A stretch of 64,000 bases of DNA, from NCBI GenBank assembly GCA_964370715.1, contig CAYJKJ010000009.1:33367-97366 (forward strand). Reading direction: 5' to 3'. The position numbers and the translations under genes were made by a program. Below, piece by piece: positions 57,263 to 64,000 of the stretch (the first letter of the stretch is position 1; every line of letters begins with the position of its first letter). The notes beneath the pieces were generated by a model. That model did not search any database, had not been told where the DNA came from, and saw only the letters and a program-made list of their open reading frames with translations. This stretch comes from CAYJAY01 sp964370715 (GTDB lineage Bacteria; Bacillota; Clostridia; Oscillospirales; Ruminococcaceae).

Positions 57263-57600
57263 TTAAGCTAAATATAACAAAGGACTACAGCAACATTCCA
57301 ACCGAATTTAAACCCGACGACACTTTTTGTTATGTCGCAACCGAAAACGACCAATATATAGGCCACGCCATATTCAGCGTTCTTAAAAAAAACGTTTATC
57401 TTAACGAGATAAAGACGAATGAACAGGGTTTTGGCATGATCGACGGGCTTGCAAGATCAGCGATTTTCAGCAAGCGAGAAGTTTGCGACAACGTTGTGTT
57501 TTGCGGTGGTGATGAGGGGGTCTTGCGTGCGGCTAAAGCATTTAAAGCCGAAATCGACCAACCGTTTTTATTAGAAAAGATTTTTGAAAGCTGTTGTTAA
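57259..57600 (+). CDS. Small GNAT-like protein
   Basis: 113 aa starting at the ATG of the ATGA overlap with rluB. The sequence (CYVATENDQYIGHAIFSVLKK, YLNEIKTNEQGFGMIDGLARSA) resembles a minimal GNAT fold, and the end is Cys-rich (SCC). The classic acetyl-CoA R/QxxGxG/A loop is not evident, so acetyltransferase activity is doubtful. A longer in-frame ORF reaching back to 57106 runs inside rluB and is not the gene. Overlap suggests translational coupling with rluB. Confidence 0.7.
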   Translation: MIKLNITKDYSNIPTEFKPDDTFCYVATENDQYIGHAIFSVLKKNVYLNEIKTNEQGFGMIDGLARSAIFSKREVCDNVVFCGGDEGVLRAAKAFKAEIDQPFLLEKIFESCC

Positions 57601-57603
57601 GTT

Positions 57604-57846
57604 ATGCCGATATATTGGAGCGGAAAATCGAAAAACACGATTAGCGAAAGGGTTAGGGTTTTGAGGATATCCCAAAACTTAACCCCGAAACAACTTGCGG
57701 AAAAACTTCAACTTAAAGGGTGTGAGGTGACGGAAGATATGGTTTTTGGCATCGAAAACGGAACAAGATTTGTTCCGGACAACGAAGTTCGTGCGCTCGC
57801 CGAGATATTTAGAATATCGTATGAAAGATTTATCGGGTTATACTAA
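57604..57846 (+). CDS. Small XRE-family HTH protein
   Basis: 80 aa. A single helix-turn-helix domain: ISERVRVLRISQNLTPKQLAEKL (helices 1-2), TEDMVFGIENGTRFVPDNEVRALAEIFRI (helices 3-5). There is no second domain, so it is a bare DNA-binding module. It starts 3 bases after the stop of the GNAT-like gene. A ribosome binding site is weak. A perfect terminator follows. Confidence 0.8.
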   Translation: MPIYWSGKSKNTISERVRVLRISQNLTPKQLAEKLQLKGCEVTEDMVFGIENGTRFVPDNEVRALAEIFRISYERFIGLY

Positions 57847-57852
57847 AAATAT

Positions 57853-57885
57853 AAAGGGGTTGTTTTTTTAAAACAACCCCTTTCA
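57853..57885 (+). terminator. Terminator of the scpAB-rluB block
   Basis: AAAGGGGTTGTTTT (57853-57866) pairs perfectly with AAAACAACCCCTTT (57870-57883). Confidence 0.88.
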
Positions 57886-58422
57886 GTGTGTCAAAAAAAG
57901 GTATACCTTAAAAAATATTGCACAAAATTATAAAAATACCGGTAGGGGGCGATGCCCACATCGTCCCGTTCCAGGGCATTTGTGCTGATTTTCGGGAGGA
58001 GAATCCCCTCCTCCTATCTTGTTTTTTGCCACCATCAAACGCAATGAATCTGTTGATGTCAGGGGGCGTTTTGGACGCTCCCCTAACAACCCCCCACAAC
58101 CCCCCTTAACGACTTAGGGCGACACACGCCCTAAGAACCCGCTCGCTTTTGCCGCTTGAGATTTTAGCGACTGGCAAAAGCTGGATTAGTGGATTTTGGT
58201 TAGAGTCTGCTTCGCTTCGGGAATTAATTAACTTAGGTGTGGAGATTCGCTGTAAAAGACCTTGTTTTCTATGATTTTTTCGGTAGGAGAAGCCCCTTTC
58301 CTACATTCCACCTATTGGGTTTGTGTAAATGACAACAGATGTTTTTTCGATGTGGGTTTTTCGACAGTCTGAAAGGAATTTTTTTTAAAACAACCCACTT
58401 TTTGTTTTGCGAATAAAACGAC
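57886..58422. other. Non-coding stretch between the XRE gene and the GGGtGRT gene
   Basis: About 540 bp without a credible gene. It holds dispersed repeat copy B (57908-58042) and several GC-rich hairpins: GGGGCGT...ACGCtCCCC near 58062-58083, CTTAGGGCG...CGCCCTAAG near 58110-58135, and GTAGG...CCTAC near 58283-58305. The last echoes the GTAGG/GGGG motifs of the dispersed repeat. Confidence 0.6.
57908..58042 (-). repeat. Dispersed intergenic repeat, copy B (inverted relative to copy A)
   Basis: The reverse complement of 26401-26536 with scattered substitutions. Ends are marked by TTAAAAAATATTGC (57908) and CATCAAACGC (58042). It has no coding capacity common to both copies and no obvious target-site duplication. 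Confidence 0.75.
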
Positions 58423-58465
58423 AAAAAGGCTATCAACAACAAACCGCTGTTGATAGCCTTTTTTC
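58423..58465 (-). terminator. Terminator of the GGGtGRT gene
   Basis: AAAAAGGCTATCAACA (58423-58438) pairs perfectly with TGTTGATAGCCTTTTT (58448-58463), with T-runs on both strands. It is downstream of the - strand GGGtGRT gene. Confidence 0.88.
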
Positions 58466-58502
58466 GTTTTTTTATATCGCCGTTAACAGAGAATAAAGCT
58501 TA

Positions 58503-59498
58503 TTACAAAGCTTCCGAAACTGCAACTGCGCAAGCAACGGTGGCGCCAACCATTGGGTTGTTACCCATTCCGATTAGACCCATCATTTCAACGTGTGCAG
58601 GAACCGAAGAAGATCCGGCAAACTGTGCGTCGCCATGCATTCTTCCCATGCTGTCGGTCAAACCATACGAAGCAGGACCCGCTCCCATGTTGTCCGGGTG
58701 GAGCGTTCTTCCTGTGCCGCCGCCCGATGCAACCGAGAAATATTTAACGTTGTTTTCATTAGCCCATTTTTTGTATGTTCCGGCAACAAGATGTTGGAAC
58801 CTTGTTGGGTTGGTCGAGTTTCCTGTTATCGAAACGTCAACCTTTTCAAGTTTCATGATAGCAACGCCTTCTAAAACGTCGTTTGCGCCGTAGCATTTAA
58901 CCGCCGAACGCTCGCCATCAGAAAACTTGATTTCTTTAACAACCTTAACTTCACCTTTTGCAAAATCAAACTCGGTTTCAACGTATGTAAAGCCGTTGAT
59001 TCTCGAGATGATGTATGCAGCGTCTTTTCCAAGACCGCTAAGGATAACTCTAAGGTTTGATTTTCTAGCTTTGTTAGCTGTTCTTGCAATTCCTATTGCG
59101 CCTTCAGCAGCCGCAAAAGATTCATGTCCCGCTAGGAAACAAAAACAATCTGTTTCATCTCGAAGAAGCATAGCGCCCAAGTTTCCATGGCCGATACCAA
59201 CGCTTCTTTGTTCTGCAACAGAACCCGGAATTGTGAATGCTTCAAGCCCTTCGCCGATTATTTCAGCGGCTTTGTCAGCTTGTTTTGCGTTTTTCTTAAG
59301 AGCTAGCGCAACGCCCAAAGTGTATGCCCAGCAAGCATTATCAAACGCTATAGGTTGAACACCTTTAACGATGCTTTCAACATCAATGCCTTTACTTAGA
59401 CAAAAATCTCTAGCATCTTCCATCGAAGCAAAATCGTTCGCTTTAAGGAAAGCGTCTATCTTGCCCATTCTTCTTTCTTTGCCTTCAAAATTAGCCAT
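58503..59498 (-). CDS. GGGtGRT protein (uncharacterised family)
   Basis: 331 aa. The family-defining SGGGTGRTLHPDNMGAGP lies near residue 265, followed by MGRMHGDAQFAGSSSVPAHVEMMGLIGMGNNPMVGA. It is predicted soluble and cytosolic, with a single Cys at position 28, one further Cys in the middle and a conserved Asp/His/Arg-rich region. No enzyme activity is known to me. The gene always seems to travel with the NifU-like gene just upstream (17 bp here), so the two probably act together in Fe-S or redox metabolism of anaerobes. AAAGGAG precedes the ATG. Confidence 0.9.
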   Translation of the reverse strand: MANFEGKERRMGKIDAFLKANDFASMEDARDFCLSKGIDVESIVKGVQPIAFDNACWAYTLGVALALKKNAKQADKAAEIIGEGLEAFTIPGSVAEQRSVGIGHGNLGAMLLRDETDCFCFLAGHESFAAAEGAIGIARTANKARKSNLRVILSGLGKDAAYIISRINGFTYVETEFDFAKGEVKVVKEIKFSDGERSAVKCYGANDVLEGVAIMKLEKVDVSITGNSTNPTRFQHLVAGTYKKWANENNVKYFSVASGGGTGRTLHPDNMGAGPASYGLTDSMGRMHGDAQFAGSSSVPAHVEMMGLIGMGNNPMVGATVACAVAVSEAL

Positions 59499-59515
59499 TA
59501 TTTCGCTCTCCTTTC

Positions 59516-60208
59516 TTATTCTTCACGGGGGTCGATATATTTCGCCGCACCGTCGTATCTGCCGTATGTTCCGATAGCTTTTTCATATGCTTCGTTAACA
59601 TCCATTCCGTGACGAATGTTTTCGAGCATAGGACCTAGTTTCAAGAACTTGTATCCGCAAGCTTCGCCGTTGTCATCAAGAGCAACCGAAAGAACATAGC
59701 CTTCCGCCATTTCAAGATAACGAACGCCTTTTGTCGAGGTCGAGAACATTGTTCCAACTTGTGATCTTAAACCTTTTCCGAGATCTTCAAGCGATGCACC
59801 GATTGGAAGCCCATCTTCCGAGAAAGCTGTTTGGCTTCTTCCGTATACAATTTGAAGGAAAAGCTCTCTCATTGCAACGTTTATAGCGTCGCAAACGAGG
59901 TCGGTGTTAAGAGCTTCAAGGATTGTTTTTCCGGTTAGGATTTCCGCAGCCATAGCCGCCGAATGGGTCATGCCGGAGCAACCTAGCGTCTCTACCAAAG
60001 CCTCTTCGATAATTCCGTTTTTAACGTTTAATGTTAGTTTACAGCAACCTTGCTGTGGCGCACACCAGCCGACTCCGTGGGTCAAACCGCTTATATCCTT
60101 AACTTCATAAGCTTTAACCCATCTACCCTCTTCGGGTATCGGCGCAGGTCCGTGGTTTGGACCTTTTGCGACGGTGCACATGCGTTCTACTTCATGTGAA
60201 CAGTTCAT
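59516..60208 (-). CDS. NifU-like Fe-S scaffold-related protein paired with GGGtGRT
   Basis: 230 aa. A NifU/IscU-like core is embedded: GWCAPQQGCCKLTLNVKNGIIEEALVE and LGCSGMTHSAAMAAEILTGKT, with a Cys at the usual scaffold position in GCSG. The flanking N-terminal segment (CSHEVERMC) and long C-terminal half (RYLEMAEGYVLSVAL...) are not part of classical IscU. It is the first gene of a two-gene operon with its own promoter and AAAGGAG. The role is unknown; delivery of a cluster to the GGGtGRT protein or to the hydrogenase is speculation. Confidence 0.85.
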   Translation of the reverse strand: MNCSHEVERMCTVAKGPNHGPAPIPEEGRWVKAYEVKDISGLTHGVGWCAPQQGCCKLTLNVKNGIIEEALVETLGCSGMTHSAAMAAEILTGKTILEALNTDLVCDAINVAMRELFLQIVYGRSQTAFSEDGLPIGASLEDLGKGLRSQVGTMFSTSTKGVRYLEMAEGYVLSVALDDNGEACGYKFLKLGPMLENIRHGMDVNEAYEKAIGTYGRYDGAAKYIDPREE

Positions 60209-60248
60209 AAAAAACTCCTTTCGGTTGTTAAAATCAATATCCTTAAAT

Positions 60249-60278
60249 AGTATACTTTAAATATACATTTAGTTTCAA
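60249..60278 (-). promoter_or_regulatory. Promoter of the NifU-like/GGGtGRT operon
   Basis: On the - strand: TTGAAA (60278-60273), 18 bp, TATACT (60254-60249), ~40 bp before the ATG. Confidence 0.65.
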
Positions 60279-60334
60279 TAGTATTTTGGTTAAAGAAAAA
60301 AAATTATTTATTAATTTTTTTGTGTATGTTACCT

Positions 60335-60712
60335 TTATTGCGACAATCGCTCGACAACTTCGATATCTGCCGGCATAAACTCAAGCTGTTTAAGCTGTTG
60401 TTTTGTTGCCCACATTGCGTCGTCATGAACATTCAACTTCATCTCGCCCGCAACAATTTCGCAGTTGAAGAATGTGAACGGCACCGTTATGTTGTTTATG
60501 TGATAGAGCGTTTCGGCATATATATTTTGAATTGAAACGTCGAGTTCAAGCTCTTCTTTTATCTCTCGTATGATGCATTGTTCGATAGTTTCGCCCTGTT
60601 CTTTTTTGCCTCCCGGGAATTCCCAAAGCAACGGGCAACTGTCGTTGGCATCTCGTTTGCAAACCAAAAACGTCTCGCCTTTTTTTATTATAGCAGCCGC
60701 TACTTCAACCAT
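60335..60712 (-). CDS. MutT-like Nudix hydrolase
   Basis: 125 aa. The Nudix box is GGKKEQGETIEQCIIREIKE followed by EL, fully consistent with GX5EX7REUXEEXGU apart from the final Gly, which reads Asp/Val. It starts VEVAAAIIKKGETFLVCKR, typical of 8-oxo-dGTP diphosphatase-type MutT. GGAGGTG is upstream. It lies 33 bp after the Cys-rich small gene and could share its transcript. Confidence 0.92.
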   Translation of the reverse strand: MVEVAAAIIKKGETFLVCKRDANDSCPLLWEFPGGKKEQGETIEQCIIREIKEELELDVSIQNIYAETLYHINNITVPFTFFNCEIVAGEMKLNVHDDAMWATKQQLKQLEFMPADIEVVERLSQ

Positions 60713-60745
60713 TCACCAACACCTCCGCACACACACAATAAACTT

Positions 60746-60937
60746 CTATTTTATCCCTTTGTCTTCCAATAGACATTCAAAGCTTCTGTTAAGCTTTTTT
60801 TCTCCTTGCTCGCTGAAAAAGCAAGCCGGAAATTGGTTTGGCGCATGATGCGCAACACATTCGCAACATTTTCCATGGCGAGGACAGGAAACGTTTGAAC
60901 AGTTGCATTTAATCGTTTCGTTAAAACTGCAAGGCAT
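60746..60937 (-). CDS. Cys-rich small protein (DUF6485-like)
   Basis: 63 aa with AAAGGGAG 8 nt before the ATG. Six Cys and several His lie in the first 45 residues: MPCSFNETIKCNCSNVSCPRHG then KCCECVAHH and a later ACFF. This is the pattern of a small metal-binding protein found in anaerobes. The other frame in this stretch (60751-60942) lacks Cys and has a worse start. It follows the hydrogenase gene hydA by 83 bp on the same strand, possibly read through. Confidence 0.8.
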   Translation of the reverse strand: MPCSFNETIKCNCSNVSCPRHGKCCECVAHHAPNQFPACFFSEQGEKKLNRSFECLLEDKGIK

Positions 60938-61020
60938 AACAAAATCTCCCTTTCTCGATTGTAAGTAAGCCTACACCCCCAACCAAAAGGTTGAGGGCGC
61001 TATTGCTAAAGCTTAATCTA

Positions 61021-62757
61021 TTAATATTTATCTCTTTTTACATAGCTTGTATGTAGGAGGTGGTGAGCCTTGTGGCTGCCGGGTTTTTCAAGATAGTTGT
61101 CATAGATATCTTTGATAACCGGGTTTTCGTGGCTCTTTCTCAAAGTCATCGCTTCGTCTTCGCTATACAAAGCTTTCGCTCTCTTAGCACGAAGATCAAC
61201 ATAGTTGCGAACGTGGCCGGGTTGAAGGGGTTGTCCGCCGCCGTTTACGCAACCGCCGGGACACGCCATAACTTCGATGAAGTGGTAGTCTTTTTCGCCT
61301 TTTTTAACCATATCAAGGAGATCAGCAGCGTTTTGAAGGCCGCTAACAACCGCAACACGAACTTTAGTTCCGGCGAGATCATACTCAGCTTCTTTGATGT
61401 TTTTTGTTCCGCGAACTTCAACAAATTCGGGTTTGTCAAGCGATTTTCCGGTTACTATTTCGGCAACCGTTCTAAGAGCCGCTTCCATAACACCGCCCGT
61501 TGCGCCGAAGATATGTCCTGCGCCCGAAGCTACGCCGAATACAGGATCGAATTCTTCATCTTCAAGAGCTAGGAACTCGATACCTGCGGTTTTAATCATC
61601 TCTGCTAGTTCTCTTGTTGTGAGCGAAGCATCTACATCGGGAACGCCGTTTGCAGCTTGGTCGTCACGAGAAAGTTCGAATTTCTTTGCTGTACAGGGCA
61701 TAACGCTAACAACAAAGATATCTTTCGGGTCGATGCCCGCTTTTTCTGCATAATATGATTTAACCAATGCTCCGAACATCTGTTGCGGAGATTTGCATGA
61801 AGAAACGTTTTCAAGGAATTCAGGATAATAGTATTCGCAGAACTTAACCCAACCGGGTGAACAAGAAGTTATAAGCGGAAGTTTTCCTCCGTTTGAAATA
61901 CGTTCTAGAAGCTCTGTTCCTTCTTCCATAATGGTAACGTCTGCCGCTGTGTCGACATCGAAAACTTTGTCGAATCCGAGCCTTTTTAGCGAAGCGGCAA
62001 GTTTGCCTTCAACGTTTGTTCCGATCTCCATTCCGAAACATTCACCGAGTTGCGCACGAACCGAAGGAGCAGGTCCTACGACTACGTGTTTGCTCGGGTC
62101 TTGGAGAGCCGCATAGATTTTGTCGATGTGGCTTTTTTCCATCAATGCTCCGGTTGGGCAAACTGCGATACATTGTCCGCAGTGGACACAAGGAGTTTCA
62201 GAAAGATCCATTTCAAACGCTGAAGCTACGTGTGTTTCATAACCTCTATCGTTAGGTCCTATAACCGCTACGTGTTGGTTGTGTTTGCAAACAGCAACGC
62301 AACGGCGGCAAAGGATACATTTAGAGTTGTCTCTGATAAGGTGGATAGCGGAAGCATCGATCTCTGTTTTAAAATCATTTTCAAAACGTTTGCTGTCAAC
62401 GCCATATTCATTAGCAAGGTTTTGGAGTTCGCAGTTGGTGCTGCGAGCACAGCTAAGGCAGGTCATGTTGTGGTTGCTGAGGATTAGTTCAAGCGTTGTT
62501 TTTCTTGCGTTGCGAAGATTTGGTGTGTTTGTGCGAACGACCATGCCTTCGGTTGCCGGAGCAACGCAGGAAGCCATAAGACCTCTAGCACCCTCAACCT
62601 CAACAAGACATATACGACAGGCACCTATTGCGTTAATCTCTTTCAAATAACAGAGAGTAGGAACCTTAATACCCGCTTTGACTGTTGCGTCAAGGATTGT
62701 TGAACCCTCTGGAACAGTAACCGCTAAGCCGTTTACAGTTAAATTTATGTTACTCAT
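61021..62757 (-). CDS. hydA: NAD-linked [FeFe] hydrogenase catalytic subunit (HydA/HndD type)
   Basis: 578 aa. The N-terminal [2Fe-2S] domain (CYLKEINAIGACRICLVEV then SCVAP) is followed by the His/Cys cluster HNMTCLSCARSTNCELQ and two ferredoxin clusters (CILCRRCVAVC, CVHCGQCIAVCP). The H-cluster domain has TSCSPGW (L1), MPCTAKKFE (L2) and EVMACPGGCVNGGGQP (L3). L1 reads Ser where the commonest form TSCCPxW has its second Cys. With HydB it couples ferredoxin and NADH oxidation to H2 formation, or the reverse. It is encoded 25 bp after hydB. Confidence 0.95.
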   Translation of the reverse strand: MSNINLTVNGLAVTVPEGSTILDATVKAGIKVPTLCYLKEINAIGACRICLVEVEGARGLMASCVAPATEGMVVRTNTPNLRNARKTTLELILSNHNMTCLSCARSTNCELQNLANEYGVDSKRFENDFKTEIDASAIHLIRDNSKCILCRRCVAVCKHNQHVAVIGPNDRGYETHVASAFEMDLSETPCVHCGQCIAVCPTGALMEKSHIDKIYAALQDPSKHVVVGPAPSVRAQLGECFGMEIGTNVEGKLAASLKRLGFDKVFDVDTAADVTIMEEGTELLERISNGGKLPLITSCSPGWVKFCEYYYPEFLENVSSCKSPQQMFGALVKSYYAEKAGIDPKDIFVVSVMPCTAKKFELSRDDQAANGVPDVDASLTTRELAEMIKTAGIEFLALEDEEFDPVFGVASGAGHIFGATGGVMEAALRTVAEIVTGKSLDKPEFVEVRGTKNIKEAEYDLAGTKVRVAVVSGLQNAADLLDMVKKGEKDYHFIEVMACPGGCVNGGGQPLQPGHVRNYVDLRAKRAKALYSEDEAMTLRKSHENPVIKDIYDNYLEKPGSHKAHHLLHTSYVKRDKY

Positions 62758-62782
62758 AGTCTATAATTTTTTCCTTTCTCTC

Positions 62783-64000
62783 TTATTCCTTAATTATTGC
62801 GCCGAATTTACAGCTGTCGATACAAACGCCACATTTAATACATTTATCTTGATCGATAATGTATGGGTTTTTGATCTCGCCGCTAATTGCATTAACCGGG
62901 CATTTTTTAGCACATAGCGAACAACCTTTACATTTATCAGCAATAATTTTATAGCTGAGAAGATCTTTACAAACGCCGGCCGGACATTTTTTGTCTTTAA
63001 CGTGTGCTTCGTATTCATCTTTGAAGTAACGAAGTGTTGAAAGAACGGGGTTTGGAGCAGTTTGTCCAAGACCGCAAAGCGAGTTAGCTTTGATGTAGTG
63101 GCAAAGTTGTTCCATCTCGTCGAGATCCGACATCGAAGCTTTTCCTTCGGTTATCTTGTCAAGCATTCCGAGAAGCTTCTTTGTGCCGATACGACAGGGT
63201 GTGCATTTTCCGCAGCTTTCTTCAACGGTAAAGTCGAGGAAGAATTTTGCGATATCAACCATACAGGTTTCTTCGTCCATAACGATAAGACCGCCCGAAC
63301 CCATCATCGAACCTATTGCAAGGAGGTTATCATAGTCGATTTCTGTGTCGATAAGCGATGCCGGGATGCATCCGCCCGAAGGTCCGCCCGTTTGAGCAGC
63401 TTTAAACTTTTTGCCGTTTGGAATTCCGCCGCCAATCTCTTCGATGATTGTGCGAAGAGTTGTTCCCATGGGAATTTCAACAAGTCCGGTGTTTGTGATT
63501 TTACCAACAAGAGCGAAAACTTTTGTGCCTTTTGATTTCTCTGTTCCGATAGAAGAGAACCATTCGGGCCCTTTAAGTATGATTTGTGGGATGTTAGCGA
63601 GCGTTTCAACGTTGTTGAGAACGGTCGGTTTTCCGAAAAGCCCACGAACGGCCGGGAAAGGAGGACGGGGCCAAGGTTCGCCACGTTTGCCGGCAATCGA
63701 GGTCATGAGAGCGGTTTCTTCGCCGCAAACAAACGCACCTGCGCCAAGGCGAACATCGAGTTCAAAGTCGAACCCTGTGTCGAAGATGTTTTTGCCCAAA
63801 AGTCCGTATTCACGAGCTTGTGTCAACGCTATTTGAAGACGATCGATCGCTATTGGATATTCCGCACGAACATAGATATAGCCTTCGTTTGCGCCGATAG
63901 CATAAGCCGCTATCGCCATAGCTTCGATTATAGCGTGTGGGTCGCCTTCAAGAACCGATCTGTCCATGAATGCGCCGGGGTCGCCTTCGTCGGCGTTACA
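62783..64000 (-). CDS. hydB: NAD-linked hydrogenase flavoprotein subunit (HydB/HndC, NuoF-like), 5' end off window
   Basis: The frame is open to the last base of the window, where it reads CNADEGDPGAFMDRSVLEG, a conserved internal NuoF segment. At least the N-terminal thioredoxin-like and first NADH-site parts are therefore missing. Visible parts are the FMN/NADH region (GAGAFVCGEETALM, EPWPRPPFPAVRGL), the [4Fe-4S] ligands in ESCGKCTPCRIGTKKL plus LCGLGQTAPNP, and a C-terminal ferredoxin with two clusters (CKGCSLCAKKCP, CIKCGVCIDSC). It passes electrons between NADH and HydA. A HydC/NuoE subunit is expected just outside the window. Confidence 0.95.
   Translation of the reverse strand, partial: CNADEGDPGAFMDRSVLEGDPHAIIEAMAIAAYAIGANEGYIYVRAEYPIAIDRLQIALTQAREYGLLGKNIFDTGFDFELDVRLGAGAFVCGEETALMTSIAGKRGEPWPRPPFPAVRGLFGKPTVLNNVETLANIPQIILKGPEWFSSIGTEKSKGTKVFALVGKITNTGLVEIPMGTTLRTIIEEIGGGIPNGKKFKAAQTGGPSGGCIPASLIDTEIDYDNLLAIGSMMGSGGLIVMDEETCMVDIAKFFLDFTVEESCGKCTPCRIGTKKLLGMLDKITEGKASMSDLDEMEQLCHYIKANSLCGLGQTAPNPVLSTLRYFKDEYEAHVKDKKCPAGVCKDLLSYKIIADKCKGCSLCAKKCPVNAISGEIKNPYIIDQDKCIKCGVCIDSCKFGAIIKE

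Noticed and set aside
60751..60942. Alternative-frame 63-codon ORF over the Cys-rich gene
   Set aside because: Worse ribosome binding site spacing. The other frame shows a coherent Cys/His pattern of a known small-protein type.
1..64000. tRNA and rRNA genes
   Set aside because: No cloverleaf with TTCGA-type T-loops or rRNA-like segment was recognised in any intergenic gap. A tRNAscan-SE/Infernal run would settle it.

Overview
The window is a chromosomal piece of a strictly anaerobic, low-to-mid GC Gram-positive bacterium of class Clostridia. The evidence is spo0A, a SpoIIM-family gene and ytfJ; a single-chain (alpha2) glycyl-tRNA synthetase; ferredoxin-linked 2-oxoacid and indolepyruvate oxidoreductases; a HydA/HydB-type NAD-linked [FeFe] hydrogenase; strong AAAGGAGG-type ribosome binding sites; and TTGACA/TATAAT promoters. 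Order or genus cannot be fixed from sequence alone. A run of exactly 100 Ns at 44660-44759 marks a scaffold join, so the source is a draft genome or MAG.

Layout. 1-7.2 kb (+): the end of a repeat-containing membrane protein, spo0A, a P-loop ATPase leading a four-subunit 2-oxoacid:ferredoxin oxidoreductase operon, and a peptidase T-like enzyme. 7.3-12.2 kb (-): a fused regulator/acyl-CoA synthetase, a 31-residue membrane peptide gene with its own promoter and terminator-like hairpin, ychF, and a cation exchanger under a yybP-ykoY-like riboswitch. 12.4-17.4 kb: GtrA, a DUF3048 lipoprotein, an M23 peptidase, a DUF1801 gene broken by a nonsense codon, and a phosphoesterase. 17.4-26.2 kb (-): a methyltransferase, mfd, pth, an ATP-grasp enzyme, glyQS, SpoIIM and a YheO-type regulator. 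26.8-35.2 kb: iorAB, a YibE/F protein, a class A PBP with a very long low-complexity cytoplasmic N-terminus, queH and a TIGR01906 membrane protein.

35.2-53.1 kb (-) is the cell-envelope half: rimI-polA, a Wzm/Wzt-like polysaccharide exporter, an MBOAT acyltransferase, proS, a family 4 uracil-DNA glycosylase, a GtrB-like glycosyltransferase, a structured 121-bp tandem repeat interrupted by the assembly gap, a secreted Gly-rich protein, a glycerol-1-phosphate dehydrogenase homologue that has lost its metal ligands, a lipoprotein, and a compact acyl-transfer cassette (FkbH-like, ACP, MaoC, SDR, GNAT). 53.3-57.9 kb (+) is the conserved block S2P-scpA-scpB-DUF2953-ytfJ-rluB plus two small genes. 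58.5-64 kb (-) holds the GGGtGRT/NifU-like pair, a Nudix hydrolase, a Cys-rich mini-protein and the hydrogenase genes.

Together, the two ferredoxin-reducing oxidoreductases and the hydrogenase outline amino-acid or sugar fermentation: 2-oxoacids are oxidised to acyl-CoA with reduced ferredoxin, and HydA/HydB can dispose of electrons from ferredoxin and NADH as H2. The 38-53 kb block points to an exported, acyl-decorated surface glycan. The most unusual elements are the XRE-cupin-synthetase fusion with its upstream micro-gene, the structured repeat array at the gap, the apparently metal-free G1PDH homologue beside the FkbH/ACP cassette, and the uncharacterised GGGtGRT/NifU-like pair.
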